A stretch of DNA of 33,179 bases from assembly GCA_022767485.1 (NCBI GenBank), contig JALEMY010000063.1, positions 1 to 33,179 of the forward strand, written 5' to 3'. Below, in pieces: positions 15,512 through 24,431 of the stretch (position 1 is its first letter; every line of letters starts with the position of its first letter). The translations under genes and the position numbers were made by a program. The DNA comes from Erysipelotrichaceae bacterium (GTDB lineage Bacteria > Bacillota_I > Bacilli_A > RFN20 > CAG-631). The notes below the pieces were generated by a model. That model did no database searches, was not told the DNA's origin, and worked only from the letters and a program-made list of their open reading frames with translations.

Positions 15512-18256
15512 TTAACTATTGATTACATCAATAGGTTTAATACCCTTTACATTTGACAATGAAATGATTAATGATAAGGCAAAAATAGCAAAGGTTGCAA
15601 ACACTATTAGCATCGCAATCAATAAATTAAAATTGAATATTGCAAAATAGAAAGTAAAGAATGCTGAAGTTATTAACTTATTAACTAATAAGCCTATAAA
15701 ATAATAAGAACTAACGCCAAATAAGGTTGCAAACACAGCTATTAAAAGGGTTTCTAACATATATATTTTATAAATATCTTTAATGCTTGCTCCTAATGCC
15801 TTTAATATGCCAATTTGTTTCTTATTATCTTTTATTGAAGATGAAATAAAAGAATAAAATAGCAATGCAACAATCACAAGCCATATAACTGTAACGATAT
15901 TAATCACTGTGGAATATTTATTTATAAGTGAAACAAAATCGATATAATGTTTGACAAAATAATTTGCAATCATAAGATTATGATCATATATATCATTCAC
16001 TAATAAAACGTAGTTTTCATTTTTATCTGTTCTTAGTAAAACTTGATTTATTCGATAATAATTATTCGATAAAATATCGAAAACTTCATCGGTTACATAA
16101 ACGCTTTTTCTTGTTGTATCTTCAACATTGTTGTATATTACGCCAACAATTTCAAGATCTTTTATCGACTGGTAAACTTCCCCGTTATTGCCCCTAGCAT
16201 TTTGAATATTTAATATTCTATGTAATGCATTATATTCTTTAGCAAGTTGTCTAAATGTAGTTGTATCGAAGGTATTTATTTTCACAAGGTTATTAAAAAA
16301 TGTTCTACCAACAAATACTTGATTTGGTTTTAATGAAGCTATGTTTTCTTCAAATGTTTTTTCTTCCATTTTTTCATCAACATAATAATACTTAGCTGTC
16401 TTATTTGTATAATCGAATTTTGAAAGCGAATATACATGAGAAGAGGCCACTTGAAAATTCATCGAATCTGAAGTTATCGAAGTGGTTTTAAAGTAATGAT
16501 AAGTATCCTTGTATTTTTCCATAATAGCTGGTTTTACAAGTAACCTTGAGAAAATACTTTTTGATAATTCCTCATATTCTCGATATAAAGTAGCATCTAA
16601 GGAGTTGTATAATGTGGCGTATTTTTGATACATATCTTGATCATCATAACCATATATACCTATAATTGGAAATGAAAATAAAGCATGCACAGGCGTTTTT
16701 ACCTTAAATTTATATCCAATCAAGTCTTCAAGTTTACTAACATCGCTTTTATTTGCATTCGTACCATAATCTTGAATATAATTTACAATAACTTGTCCAA
16801 TAACTGATGAAATATATATTCCTTCTTCATAGTCTTGCTCAGTAATATTTTCTTTTTCATAAATGATTTTAAACTTACTATCACCATAGCCATATTTTTC
16901 AATATCATCGCATACTAGCATTCCATATAATGCTCTATTAGCAAATAAACGATCGTTTTTCAATTGATTATCAATATCAGTATTGCTAGTTGTAAATGTA
17001 AAATCTTGATTATATGCATATGCCAAATCGTTTCCTAATGATTGTAGATACTCTATATCACTATTAGCTAAAGCATAATTATCACTTGATACAGCAAAAC
17101 TTGAAGAAACTTTAATAAAAGATCCATTGTCTTCTTTTAATGTTGCCGAAATAGCACTAGATTGCGAATAATTAGTAAAATTAAAGGCACATCCAGTAAT
17201 AATAACAGATAATATTGCAAGCAAAATCGTCAAAGTCATTCTAAACTTTTTCCTTTTTAAATTAGAAAGAGAAAATTTTAATGCTTTGATAAAAGGTAGC
17301 TTAGAAGTCACAATTTCATCATTTTTCTTGGTTTTATCATCCACATAGTAAAATGGTTTAAATGCTCCTTGTTTATTGTCATCATCAATGACTTCTTTAA
17401 CATTAGGGAATAAAGACATTGCTCTTTTTTTATTTTGTTCGATTAATAAATAATAATCTTGTCTTTTTGATGATATACTAGCATTTAGACTTTCAATATT
17501 TTCATCATCTACTTCGTGTCCTTTAGGAACGATTAATAAGTTTGAAGACACCATGGAAACTTTGTCTTTAATCGTGTCATTTTCATCTTTTTTTAATAAA
17601 TCTTTCAAGACAAAACCATCGCGAATTTCAATGATACGATCACCATATTCATATGCTAATTCTTTATTATGCGTAACGATAATAACTAGACGGCTTTTTG
17701 ATAATTCTTGTAATATTTTTATTATAGCATCGCTTGTTTCACTATCTAATGAACCTGTAGGCTCATCAGCTAAAATTATCTTAGGATCTTTAATTAATGC
17801 TCTTGCGATAGATACTCTTTGTTTTTGTCCCCCTGTAAGTTCATTTATATTGCGATTTCTTATTGAAGATATTTCCATTTTTTCAAGAAGAGGTTGCACC
17901 AAGTTTTCGTCTTTTCTCGATTGTAAATCAAGTGCTAGCGATACATTATCATATACCGACAAATTATCGATTAAATAAAAATCTTGAAAAACAAAACCAA
18001 CACAAGAATTACGATAATAATCATAATCTTTATCCTTAAAACTTAAAAAACTTTTGCCATCGAAAATAATATCTCCTCTATCAAAACTATCAATACCAGC
18101 AATAAGGTTTAAAAGAGTTGATTTACCAGAACCTGATTTACCTAAAATAAAAACAAGTCCTTTTTCATTAAATTTCAATGAGACATTTTCTAAAGCACGA
18201 TGAGTAACGCCATTTTTTGATGAATAAGTTTTATAAATGTTTTTTAACTCTAACAT
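15512..18256 (-). CDS. ABC transporter ATPase-permease fusion (MacB/FtsX type), second copy
   Basis: The N-terminal 220 residues are a LolD/MacB-class ATPase: Walker A GKSGSGKST near 39-47, signature LTGGQKQR, Walker B LADEPTGSLD. After a linker come one transmembrane helix (about 340), an extracellular domain of about 400 residues, and three C-terminal helices with FtsX features (KQIGILKALGASIKDI). The ORF track starts at a GTG (18265); the ATG three codons later at 18256 is better placed behind AAGGAAGGTG, giving 914 aa. It lies 19 bases after its paralogue, and the two probably act as a heterodimer. Such fusions move lipids, peptides or antibiotics or sense envelope stress; the substrate is not visible. 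ORF 17553-17978 is a shadow. Confidence 0.87.
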   Translation of the reverse strand: MLELKNIYKTYSSKNGVTHRALENVSLKFNEKGLVFILGKSGSGKSTLLNLIAGIDSFDRGDIIFDGKSFLSFKDKDYDYYRNSCVGFVFQDFYLIDNLSVYDNVSLALDLQSRKDENLVQPLLEKMEISSIRNRNINELTGGQKQRVSIARALIKDPKIILADEPTGSLDSETSDAIIKILQELSKSRLVIIVTHNKELAYEYGDRIIEIRDGFVLKDLLKKDENDTIKDKVSMVSSNLLIVPKGHEVDDENIESLNASISSKRQDYYLLIEQNKKRAMSLFPNVKEVIDDDNKQGAFKPFYYVDDKTKKNDEIVTSKLPFIKALKFSLSNLKRKKFRMTLTILLAILSVIITGCAFNFTNYSQSSAISATLKEDNGSFIKVSSSFAVSSDNYALANSDIEYLQSLGNDLAYAYNQDFTFTTSNTDIDNQLKNDRLFANRALYGMLVCDDIEKYGYGDSKFKIIYEKENITEQDYEEGIYISSVIGQVIVNYIQDYGTNANKSDVSKLEDLIGYKFKVKTPVHALFSFPIIGIYGYDDQDMYQKYATLYNSLDATLYREYEELSKSIFSRLLVKPAIMEKYKDTYHYFKTTSITSDSMNFQVASSHVYSLSKFDYTNKTAKYYYVDEKMEEKTFEENIASLKPNQVFVGRTFFNNLVKINTFDTTTFRQLAKEYNALHRILNIQNARGNNGEVYQSIKDLEIVGVIYNNVEDTTRKSVYVTDEVFDILSNNYYRINQVLLRTDKNENYVLLVNDIYDHNLMIANYFVKHYIDFVSLINKYSTVINIVTVIWLVIVALLFYSFISSSIKDNKKQIGILKALGASIKDIYKIYMLETLLIAVFATLFGVSSYYFIGLLVNKLITSAFFTFYFAIFNFNLLIAMLIVFATFAIFALSLIISLSNVKGIKPIDVINS

Positions 18257-18275
18257 TGAAGTCACCTTCCTTGCT

Positions 18276-21005
18276 TTAATTATTTCTTATCGCATCAATC
18301 GGTTTCATTTTAGCAACAGAAATAACAGGTAAAATTGTTGTTACAATGAAAAATAAAGATACGATAGCAATATACAATATTACATGAATAAAACGAATAG
18401 TAATAATATTTAATCCTATGTCAACATTGCCCAAAGATTGATTTACAATCGATACAGCTAAAAAGATAATTATGATTGATAGTAAAGAAACAAATAAAGC
18501 TAAAATACCTTCTTCTACAACAAAAATTGATATTATATCTTTTCCTCTAGCGCCTGTTGCTCTTAAAATTCCGATTTCTTTTTTTCGTTTCTTAACTGTC
18601 GATGAAACATAATTGATCATAAATAATATAGCAAACAAGAAAATGACACCTGAAGCAATTAAGGAAATGGATTGAATTGATTTTATATCCAAATTACTTG
18701 TTGGCACATTTCCATCGATATTTAAAACACGATATCCATTATCAAATAGTTTTTGAATCATCTTTGCATTGCTTTTTGTACTTTTAGATAAAGTGAATAA
18801 TATCTGATTATAGTTGTAAGTTGTATTATTTAACTTATCAGTTAATTCATCGGAAAAAAGAACACATGGTCCATCTTCTTGTAAAAAATTTGTAACTGCC
18901 ACAACTTTTATAGCACTATTATATATAGTTGAATCAACTTGAGATGAACTAACCATTTTATTAATAATAGTGTTTTGATTAATGCTTTCAATAGCCATAT
19001 CGATAAGTTCTTGATAATTTAATCCATTAAAACGTAGAAAATCATATGAGATAATCACTTCATTACCATTTAATTTTTCTGGAATGTTTCCCCATATAAC
19101 ACCACTATTTTTATCGATATTATTTTTATATTGAGAAAAACTTGTAAATGATTCCATCATTGAACTTTCAAGATCTATATATGTAAACGATTCAGATACT
19201 TCGTTTTCTTCAACGTCATATGAATATAAAGGAATTTTATTCATAGTTATTTGAAATAATGGCTTAGTATAATATGATGACTGTTCAGTTAAAAATTTAG
19301 CATAAAAGCCACTTGGAGCGAATATTTTAGCATAATAATAAGACTTTAAAGCATTTAAAGATGAAGATTGTGATGATTGCTCATTATTATATGTTTCAGA
19401 TAATAATAATGGTAAAAAATCTTCATAGTTCGTTTTAAAAATACCAACTATTTTATATTCTATTTCATTAATCAATATATAAGAATCAATCTGTTCTTGC
19501 AATGAGCGCGGACGAACTATTCCATAATTTCCTAAGTTATCTTTTCCAAGATAGCCTGTTCTTCTAAGTTCAAAAGCGGCATAATCTGAGATGATAATCT
19601 CTTTGTTTTCTAAAGAATTATTATCAAACTTATCTTTTCCACAAATCAACGATAAATTTAAATTATCGATTCCTTCACATTCAACTATTCCTCTAAAATA
19701 TCTCATTTCAAATGGAGAACCTTCAAAACTAATACTTGATGTATATGGAATATTGATACTTCTACTCAATTGATATTGATGATTATCATCAATATTCTTT
19801 AATGTTTCTATCGATTGCTTATCAAAATATTCTATTGCGCCATTATTACTTTTTTCAATAATAGCTAGTTTGCTTTCATTATAATTTAATGTATTAGCAA
19901 TAATAGATGCATCATTAATTGTAAAAAACAAAGAAGAAAATCCTAATAAAGAAAAAGCAATAAGTGTAAAAACAAGTAAAAAAGATATTTTGCCTTTATT
20001 TAACGAAAATTGATTAAGTGCCATTTTTAAACAATCTTTAAATGAAATAGCAGCTTTTTGTTTTTTATGTCTCGTATCTTTTTCCTTTTTTATTTCTTGT
20101 AATTTATTACCACAAGAAATAAATTTTTTTGATAAATCATCCTTTTTAAAAATATCATCATATACTTCAGGATATGATAAACTAACAAGTTCAGGAGAAG
20201 AAAGCAAACATACATAATTCGTTTCATCTTTTTTCAATAATTGATTTATCATTTCTTTGTTAACAATTTCACTGCCACTAGAAATCTTTATAATATTGTC
20301 GCTGATTTTTTCATTTTCATCAACTTTATATGAAGGTGAAGTTAGCAAATGATCACATAAAACTCCATCATTTATCATGATAATTTCATCGCCAAAATAA
20401 TGTGCCATTTCACTATCATGTGTGGCAACAATTACCAATTTGTCTTTAGACAATGTTTTTAAAGAACTCATCAATTCATATCCCGTTTTAGAATCAAGTG
20501 CTCCTGTTGGCTCATCTGCTAAAATGATATTTGGATTTTTAATAAGTGCACGAGCAATAGCTATTCTTTGCTTTTGCCCTCCAGATAGTTCTTTTGGTGA
20601 GCGATAGCCTAATCCTTCAAGATTAACCATTTTTAAAACTTCATCAATGCTCGTTTCATCAAGGCCTTTTGATTGAACTTTTAATGATATGGCAATATTT
20701 TCTTTTACCGTTACATCTTCAAGCAAATTAAATTCTTGAAAAATAAAGCCAACATGATAATTTCGATAAGCGTCAAAATCATGCGATGAAAAATCTTTTG
20801 TTGAGCGATTGTTAATTATTATTTCACCGCAATCCATCTTATCAAGACCACCTAAAATGTTTAATAATGTTGATTTACCAGCGCCACTTCTACCAAGGAT
20901 AAAAACAAGACCTTTATCAGGAAAGTCAACACTAAAATCATTTAAAGCGGTAATTGTATTAACACCATTTTTATATGTTTTAGTGATATTTCTAATTTGA
21001 AGCAT
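18276..21005 (-). CDS. ABC transporter ATPase-permease fusion (MacB/FtsX type), first copy
   Basis: This 909-aa paralogue of the next gene has the same layout: ATPase with Walker A GRSGAGKST, signature LSGGQKQR and Walker B LADEPTGALD, a linker, one helix near residue 345, a large extracellular domain, and three C-terminal helices containing KEIGILRATGARGKDI. The start has an AGGAGGT ribosome binding site. Sequence between the two copies differs widely outside the conserved motifs, so the duplication is old. It is transcribed from the divergent region shared with the AroA-like operon. No two-component genes are next to it, unlike typical bacitracin-type systems. Plus-strand ORFs in this region are shadows. 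Confidence 0.88.
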   Translation of the reverse strand: MLQIRNITKTYKNGVNTITALNDFSVDFPDKGLVFILGRSGAGKSTLLNILGGLDKMDCGEIIINNRSTKDFSSHDFDAYRNYHVGFIFQEFNLLEDVTVKENIAISLKVQSKGLDETSIDEVLKMVNLEGLGYRSPKELSGGQKQRIAIARALIKNPNIILADEPTGALDSKTGYELMSSLKTLSKDKLVIVATHDSEMAHYFGDEIIMINDGVLCDHLLTSPSYKVDENEKISDNIIKISSGSEIVNKEMINQLLKKDETNYVCLLSSPELVSLSYPEVYDDIFKKDDLSKKFISCGNKLQEIKKEKDTRHKKQKAAISFKDCLKMALNQFSLNKGKISFLLVFTLIAFSLLGFSSLFFTINDASIIANTLNYNESKLAIIEKSNNGAIEYFDKQSIETLKNIDDNHQYQLSRSINIPYTSSISFEGSPFEMRYFRGIVECEGIDNLNLSLICGKDKFDNNSLENKEIIISDYAAFELRRTGYLGKDNLGNYGIVRPRSLQEQIDSYILINEIEYKIVGIFKTNYEDFLPLLLSETYNNEQSSQSSSLNALKSYYYAKIFAPSGFYAKFLTEQSSYYTKPLFQITMNKIPLYSYDVEENEVSESFTYIDLESSMMESFTSFSQYKNNIDKNSGVIWGNIPEKLNGNEVIISYDFLRFNGLNYQELIDMAIESINQNTIINKMVSSSQVDSTIYNSAIKVVAVTNFLQEDGPCVLFSDELTDKLNNTTYNYNQILFTLSKSTKSNAKMIQKLFDNGYRVLNIDGNVPTSNLDIKSIQSISLIASGVIFLFAILFMINYVSSTVKKRKKEIGILRATGARGKDIISIFVVEEGILALFVSLLSIIIIFLAVSIVNQSLGNVDIGLNIITIRFIHVILYIAIVSLFFIVTTILPVISVAKMKPIDAIRNN

Positions 21006-21164
21006 ATAACCTCCTGTAAATATATATATTTACCTATTCTTTTTGATTATATAATTATTTTACTTTTTAAACAAGTTTTTCACTAGTTTAATACAATTTT
21101 TTGCATTAAATTTCGTGACTTATCTACAAATATAGTATAATATTAAATTAAGAGGTAAGAAAAA
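21006..21164. promoter_or_regulatory. Divergent promoter region
   Basis: This 159-base AT-rich gap lies between the leftward ATPase-permease genes and the rightward AroA-like operon. On the plus strand a TATAAT (21136-21141) is followed by an AGAGGT ribosome binding site before the ATG at 21165; the -35 box is poor. On the minus strand AGGAGG lies just before the ATG at 21005. No clear operator is seen. Confidence 0.5.
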
Positions 21165-22427
21165 ATGAAAGCAAAAATCTATCCTTTAGAGCAATTTAAT
21201 AATGATATTCCAACATACGCAGATTTTTTTTGTTTGCATCTATCAATTATTTGTGCCTCATTAGCTGAGGGAATAACGACTATTACTAATACCACAAAAA
21301 GTAAAAGCATCGATACTACAATAAAATGGTGTCGTAATATTGGGGCAAATATTAAAATTGTTAACGATAAAATAATTGTTAATGGCGTCAATAATACAAT
21401 TAAATACAACACTAGTTTATTCGATTGTGAAAATAGTGATATAACAGCAAAACTCATGATTCCATTATTAAGTTTAATACCTCAACCATTTGGAATAAAA
21501 GCAAGTGATGAAGTTTTACAATCCATTTTAGAAAATAAAGAACTATATGAAAAATTTAATTTATCAGTTTATCTTGAAAATAAAATGATTCGCTTTGAAA
21601 AAGAATTGATACCAATCGAATGTGAAATCGATGGAGATATTGATATTTCTCTTGTTGCTGGTTTACTAATTGCCCTCCCATTAACTAATAACAACAGCAT
21701 AATCAAACTTAGAGCTCCAATTAGAAGTGAAGCAACATACAATTTAATCTTAAAAGTTTTAAAGAAATTTCATGTTGATATTAAGCATCCTGCATCTATG
21801 CAATATGAAATTTTTGGCTATCAACAATATAAACATTGCAAAATTAAAACTGAAACAAGCATCTTAATGCTTTGTAATTTATCCTTATTGTCACAAAAAA
21901 ATAGCAATAAAAAATCTAATAAAATAAGTAATTATCAAAACAATATTAAAGATGAATATGATAAGCTATTAGATTTCTTTAAAAAAAATGTTATTTATTT
22001 TTCAAGAAAGAGAATTAGGAAAAAAGAATTGTGTTTTCAAAGAGTTTCTTTACAAGTGGAAAATTCGCTTCCTTTATTAATGGTTCTTGCATTAATAAAT
22101 AATAATGATTGCGTTATTGATAAAGTTGATTTATCAAAGCCTACAATTTATTTACAATATCAAATTATGAAAGATATTTTTGATAAATTTGGTGTGCAAT
22201 ATACAATTAATGAAAAAGAAATTATGATTCATGCATTAAAGATAGATAAAAAATATCAAGTGGATTGTCAAAATAACCCATATGTAGTTATAGCTTTAAC
22301 TATGTTAGCACTTTTATCAAAGCATCCAATAATTATTAAAAATGTCGATTGTATCTATAATTATAATCAAGTATTTTTCGATGATTTACTTGCATTAAAT
22401 GCTAAAATTGAGTTCATTCATAATTAA
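21165..22427 (+). CDS. EPSP synthase (AroA)-fold protein lacking catalytic residues
   Basis: This 420-aa protein follows the layout of AroA/MurA carboxyvinyltransferases: SLAEGITTITNTTKSKSIDT (about 32-51) matches the first alpha-beta repeat, and GLLIALPL (about 171-178) a later core helix. The active-site motifs are gone. The GSKSxSxR segment is replaced by YADFFCLHLSI, the NAGTxxR motif by ENSDITAK, the SSQ motif by DIS, and the KExDR motif by SKPTIYL. It is therefore unlikely to make EPSP or UDP-GlcNAc-enolpyruvate, and no other shikimate gene is nearby. It may bind a ligand, or act on a different substrate with the hydrolase encoded 11 bases downstream. ORF 21179-21457 is a shadow. Confidence 0.68.
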   Translation: MKAKIYPLEQFNNDIPTYADFFCLHLSIICASLAEGITTITNTTKSKSIDTTIKWCRNIGANIKIVNDKIIVNGVNNTIKYNTSLFDCENSDITAKLMIPLLSLIPQPFGIKASDEVLQSILENKELYEKFNLSVYLENKMIRFEKELIPIECEIDGDIDISLVAGLLIALPLTNNNSIIKLRAPIRSEATYNLILKVLKKFHVDIKHPASMQYEIFGYQQYKHCKIKTETSILMLCNLSLLSQKNSNKKSNKISNYQNNIKDEYDKLLDFFKKNVIYFSRKRIRKKELCFQRVSLQVENSLPLLMVLALINNNDCVIDKVDLSKPTIYLQYQIMKDIFDKFGVQYTINEKEIMIHALKIDKKYQVDCQNNPYVVIALTMLALLSKHPIIIKNVDCIYNYNQVFFDDLLALNAKIEFIHN

Positions 22428-22438
22428 AGGAATAATCT

Positions 22439-23236
22439 ATGGAAACATTTCAAACAATTAAAATTCATGACGACACATATATAATAAATGATGAGCAATT
22501 ATGTAGTGTATATGTTATTGTTGGTACTAAAAAAACATTAATAATCGATTCTGGAATGAAAAACTCTTCATCATTAATTGAAAAGATAAGAGAAATAAGT
22601 AATAACGAATTGATTTTAGTTTTAACTCATGCTCATTTTGATCATATTGGTCATATAGATGAATTTGATAACTTTTATATGGCTAAAGATGAATTGCTTT
22701 ATTTGAGTGATAAAAACTTTGATGTTTCAAAATGTATTTTCTTTGATCAACAATATATATTTGATTTAGGTAATAAAAAGATATTAGCTAAGGTTTTTAA
22801 AGGACACACTCATGGAAGCACTATTTTATTTGATAAAGAAAACCATTATGCTTTTACAGGCGATCAATTTGGCTCTGGTTGTGGAGTGTGGATGCAAACT
22901 AATGAAGCTACATCATTGAAAGAATATTTAAATTCTATCGAAAGTTTTTTATCTTTTTGTCAAAATGATTTTGCTAATATAACTTGGAACTTATGGGGTG
23001 GTCATTATGGCCAGGAAAAAACAAGCAGATTAAATCGTTATAATCCATTAAATATGAAAATGGTAGAAAACATGGCGGTTTTATGTAAAAAAATCTTAAA
23101 TAATGAATTACAATTAATAGGTTGTAATGCCAAAAAATATAATAATGAAGATTCTCTTTATGCAAGCTATGATAGCGCAGAAATAATAATAAGAAAATCT
23201 ATCATTGATGGAGGGAATAATCATGAAAACATTTAG
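22439..23236 (+). CDS. Metallo-beta-lactamase-fold hydrolase
   Basis: This 265-aa cytoplasmic enzyme has the full set of zinc ligands: THAHFDH (His64, His66, Asp68, His69), GHTHG (His123/His125), TGD (Asp142) and GGHYG (His189). The family includes glyoxalase II, lactonases and other thioester or ester hydrolases; the exact substrate cannot be told. The ATG has an AAAGGA ribosome binding site and follows the AroA-like gene by 11 bases, so both are cotranscribed. Its end overlaps the next gene. The minus-strand ORF at 22974-23165 is a shadow. Confidence 0.88.
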   Translation: METFQTIKIHDDTYIINDEQLCSVYVIVGTKKTLIIDSGMKNSSSLIEKIREISNNELILVLTHAHFDHIGHIDEFDNFYMAKDELLYLSDKNFDVSKCIFFDQQYIFDLGNKKILAKVFKGHTHGSTILFDKENHYAFTGDQFGSGCGVWMQTNEATSLKEYLNSIESFLSFCQNDFANITWNLWGGHYGQEKTSRLNRYNPLNMKMVENMAVLCKKILNNELQLIGCNAKKYNNEDSLYASYDSAEIIIRKSIIDGGNNHENI

Positions 23237-23669
23237 AAATACTACTTACTTAATTAAAATGATTGTTTCTATCACACTTTTTATCATTTCATTTGTTTTG
23301 TTTTTATGCGATATAATGAAAGCAGGCTTATTCATTATCGTCTTTTTAATTTGTTTATTTTTTGTTATTAATTCTGCATATAATTATTATAAAACAATGT
23401 TTAGATTTACAAATGACAAATTGATTATTTCCTATACTACATCACCTTTTGCTTTGATGTCTACAAAATATCAATATCAAGAAATACTTTTAAAAGATAT
23501 TGTTAGTATTTATAATAAAATGGATGAGACAAGGCGCTATTTATGTTTAATTATAAATACTAAAACTGATAAATATATTATTAAGCCTAATCTTTTAGAT
23601 ACAACTATTGTCAAAATAATAAATCATTTTGAAACACTTTCTACAAGTCAAACAAAAAAGCATCATTAA
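23223..23669 (+). CDS. Small membrane protein with PH-like domain
   Basis: The protein is 148 aa from the ATG at 23223, which is chosen over the track's ATG at 23205 because GGAGGG lies eight bases before it. Two hydrophobic helices (about residues 12-30 and 36-54) are followed by a soluble part of about 90 residues (FRFTNDKLIISYTTSPFALMSTKY...), with the strand pattern of bacterial PH-like domains. It overlaps the hydrolase gene by 14 bases. Such proteins are membrane-associated and mostly uncharacterised. I assign no specific function. Confidence 0.65.
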   Translation: MKTFRNTTYLIKMIVSITLFIISFVLFLCDIMKAGLFIIVFLICLFFVINSAYNYYKTMFRFTNDKLIISYTTSPFALMSTKYQYQEILLKDIVSIYNKMDETRRYLCLIINTKTDKYIIKPNLLDTTIVKIINHFETLSTSQTKKHH

Positions 23670-23726
23670 GATGTTTTTTTTAGATTTTTCATTTTTTTAT
23701 TTAATAATATAATTGAGGTTTTAAAA

Positions 23727-24431
23727 ATGAAAACGATATTTTTTCTTAATGATGTTATTAAAAAATGCAATAATAAACTATATAAAGATATAACAAATGA
23801 TTATAAACATGTTTTTAAACAATTGTATCCAAATGTATCAGATAACAGCCTAATTTTTATAAAAAAGTTATATTCATGCCAAAAAAAAGTTGTTTTTATT
23901 CAAATCGAAAATAAGAAGTTTTATCTTATTGCTTTATCTAAGAATTGTGAAATAATTTATATCGATAATATATATCATTTTATAGATTTGCTAAAAAAAT
24001 GTAAAATAAATAATGATATCATAAAAATTATATTATTATTTCATTGGGCTGATGGAACTTTAAATAATAGTGGAAAGCATAGATATTTAATATCAGAATA
24101 TTATAAAACTCATTTAAATTTGCTAAAAAAAGCTAATGAGGAATTTTATAATAAACTACCTTCATTAATCGATAATATTTTATTTAAAGATATTAATCTA
24201 CCTTGTAAAATAAATAGCATTATATATTATCAAAATGATTGCATTAATATAATAAATAAAGATAACATTATTGACAAATTCACAAGCAGTCAAATCATAG
24301 ATGATAGTCATCTACATATTGGACCATTAGTTATTCAAAACGAAAAAAGAAATATAAATTTTAATGAATCATATGAAGGAAAAAGACAAAACATTTGTCT
24401 TAGATGGTATGAATACCTTAAAAATTTATAA
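23727..24431 (+). CDS. Hypothetical protein, last gene of the AroA-like operon
   Basis: This 234-aa protein is not recognised. It has no signal peptide or membrane segment, is Lys/Ile/Asn-rich, and alternates predicted strands and helices; a stretch LLFHWADGTLNNSGKHR near 103-119 and the C-terminal GKRQNICLRWYEYLKNL look the most constrained. A 57-base gap separates it from the membrane protein gene, with GAGGT as a weak ribosome binding site. Its last codons overlap the convergent methyltransferase-like gene by six bases, so both transcripts end within each other. Confidence 0.6.
   Translation: MKTIFFLNDVIKKCNNKLYKDITNDYKHVFKQLYPNVSDNSLIFIKKLYSCQKKVVFIQIENKKFYLIALSKNCEIIYIDNIYHFIDLLKKCKINNDIIKIILLFHWADGTLNNSGKHRYLISEYYKTHLNLLKKANEEFYNKLPSLIDNILFKDINLPCKINSIIYYQNDCINIINKDNIIDKFTSSQIIDDSHLHIGPLVIQNEKRNINFNESYEGKRQNICLRWYEYLKNL

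Noticed and set aside
20422-20607. Small plus-strand ORFs in the ATPase-permease genes (also 17553-17978, 20809-21000, 19591-19773)
   Set aside because: These are antisense shadows of long, well-supported coding frames.
21165-22427. Functional 3-phosphoshikimate carboxyvinyltransferase (aroA)
   Set aside because: The fold-level similarity is visible but all substrate-binding and catalytic motifs are changed, so the gene symbol was not assigned.
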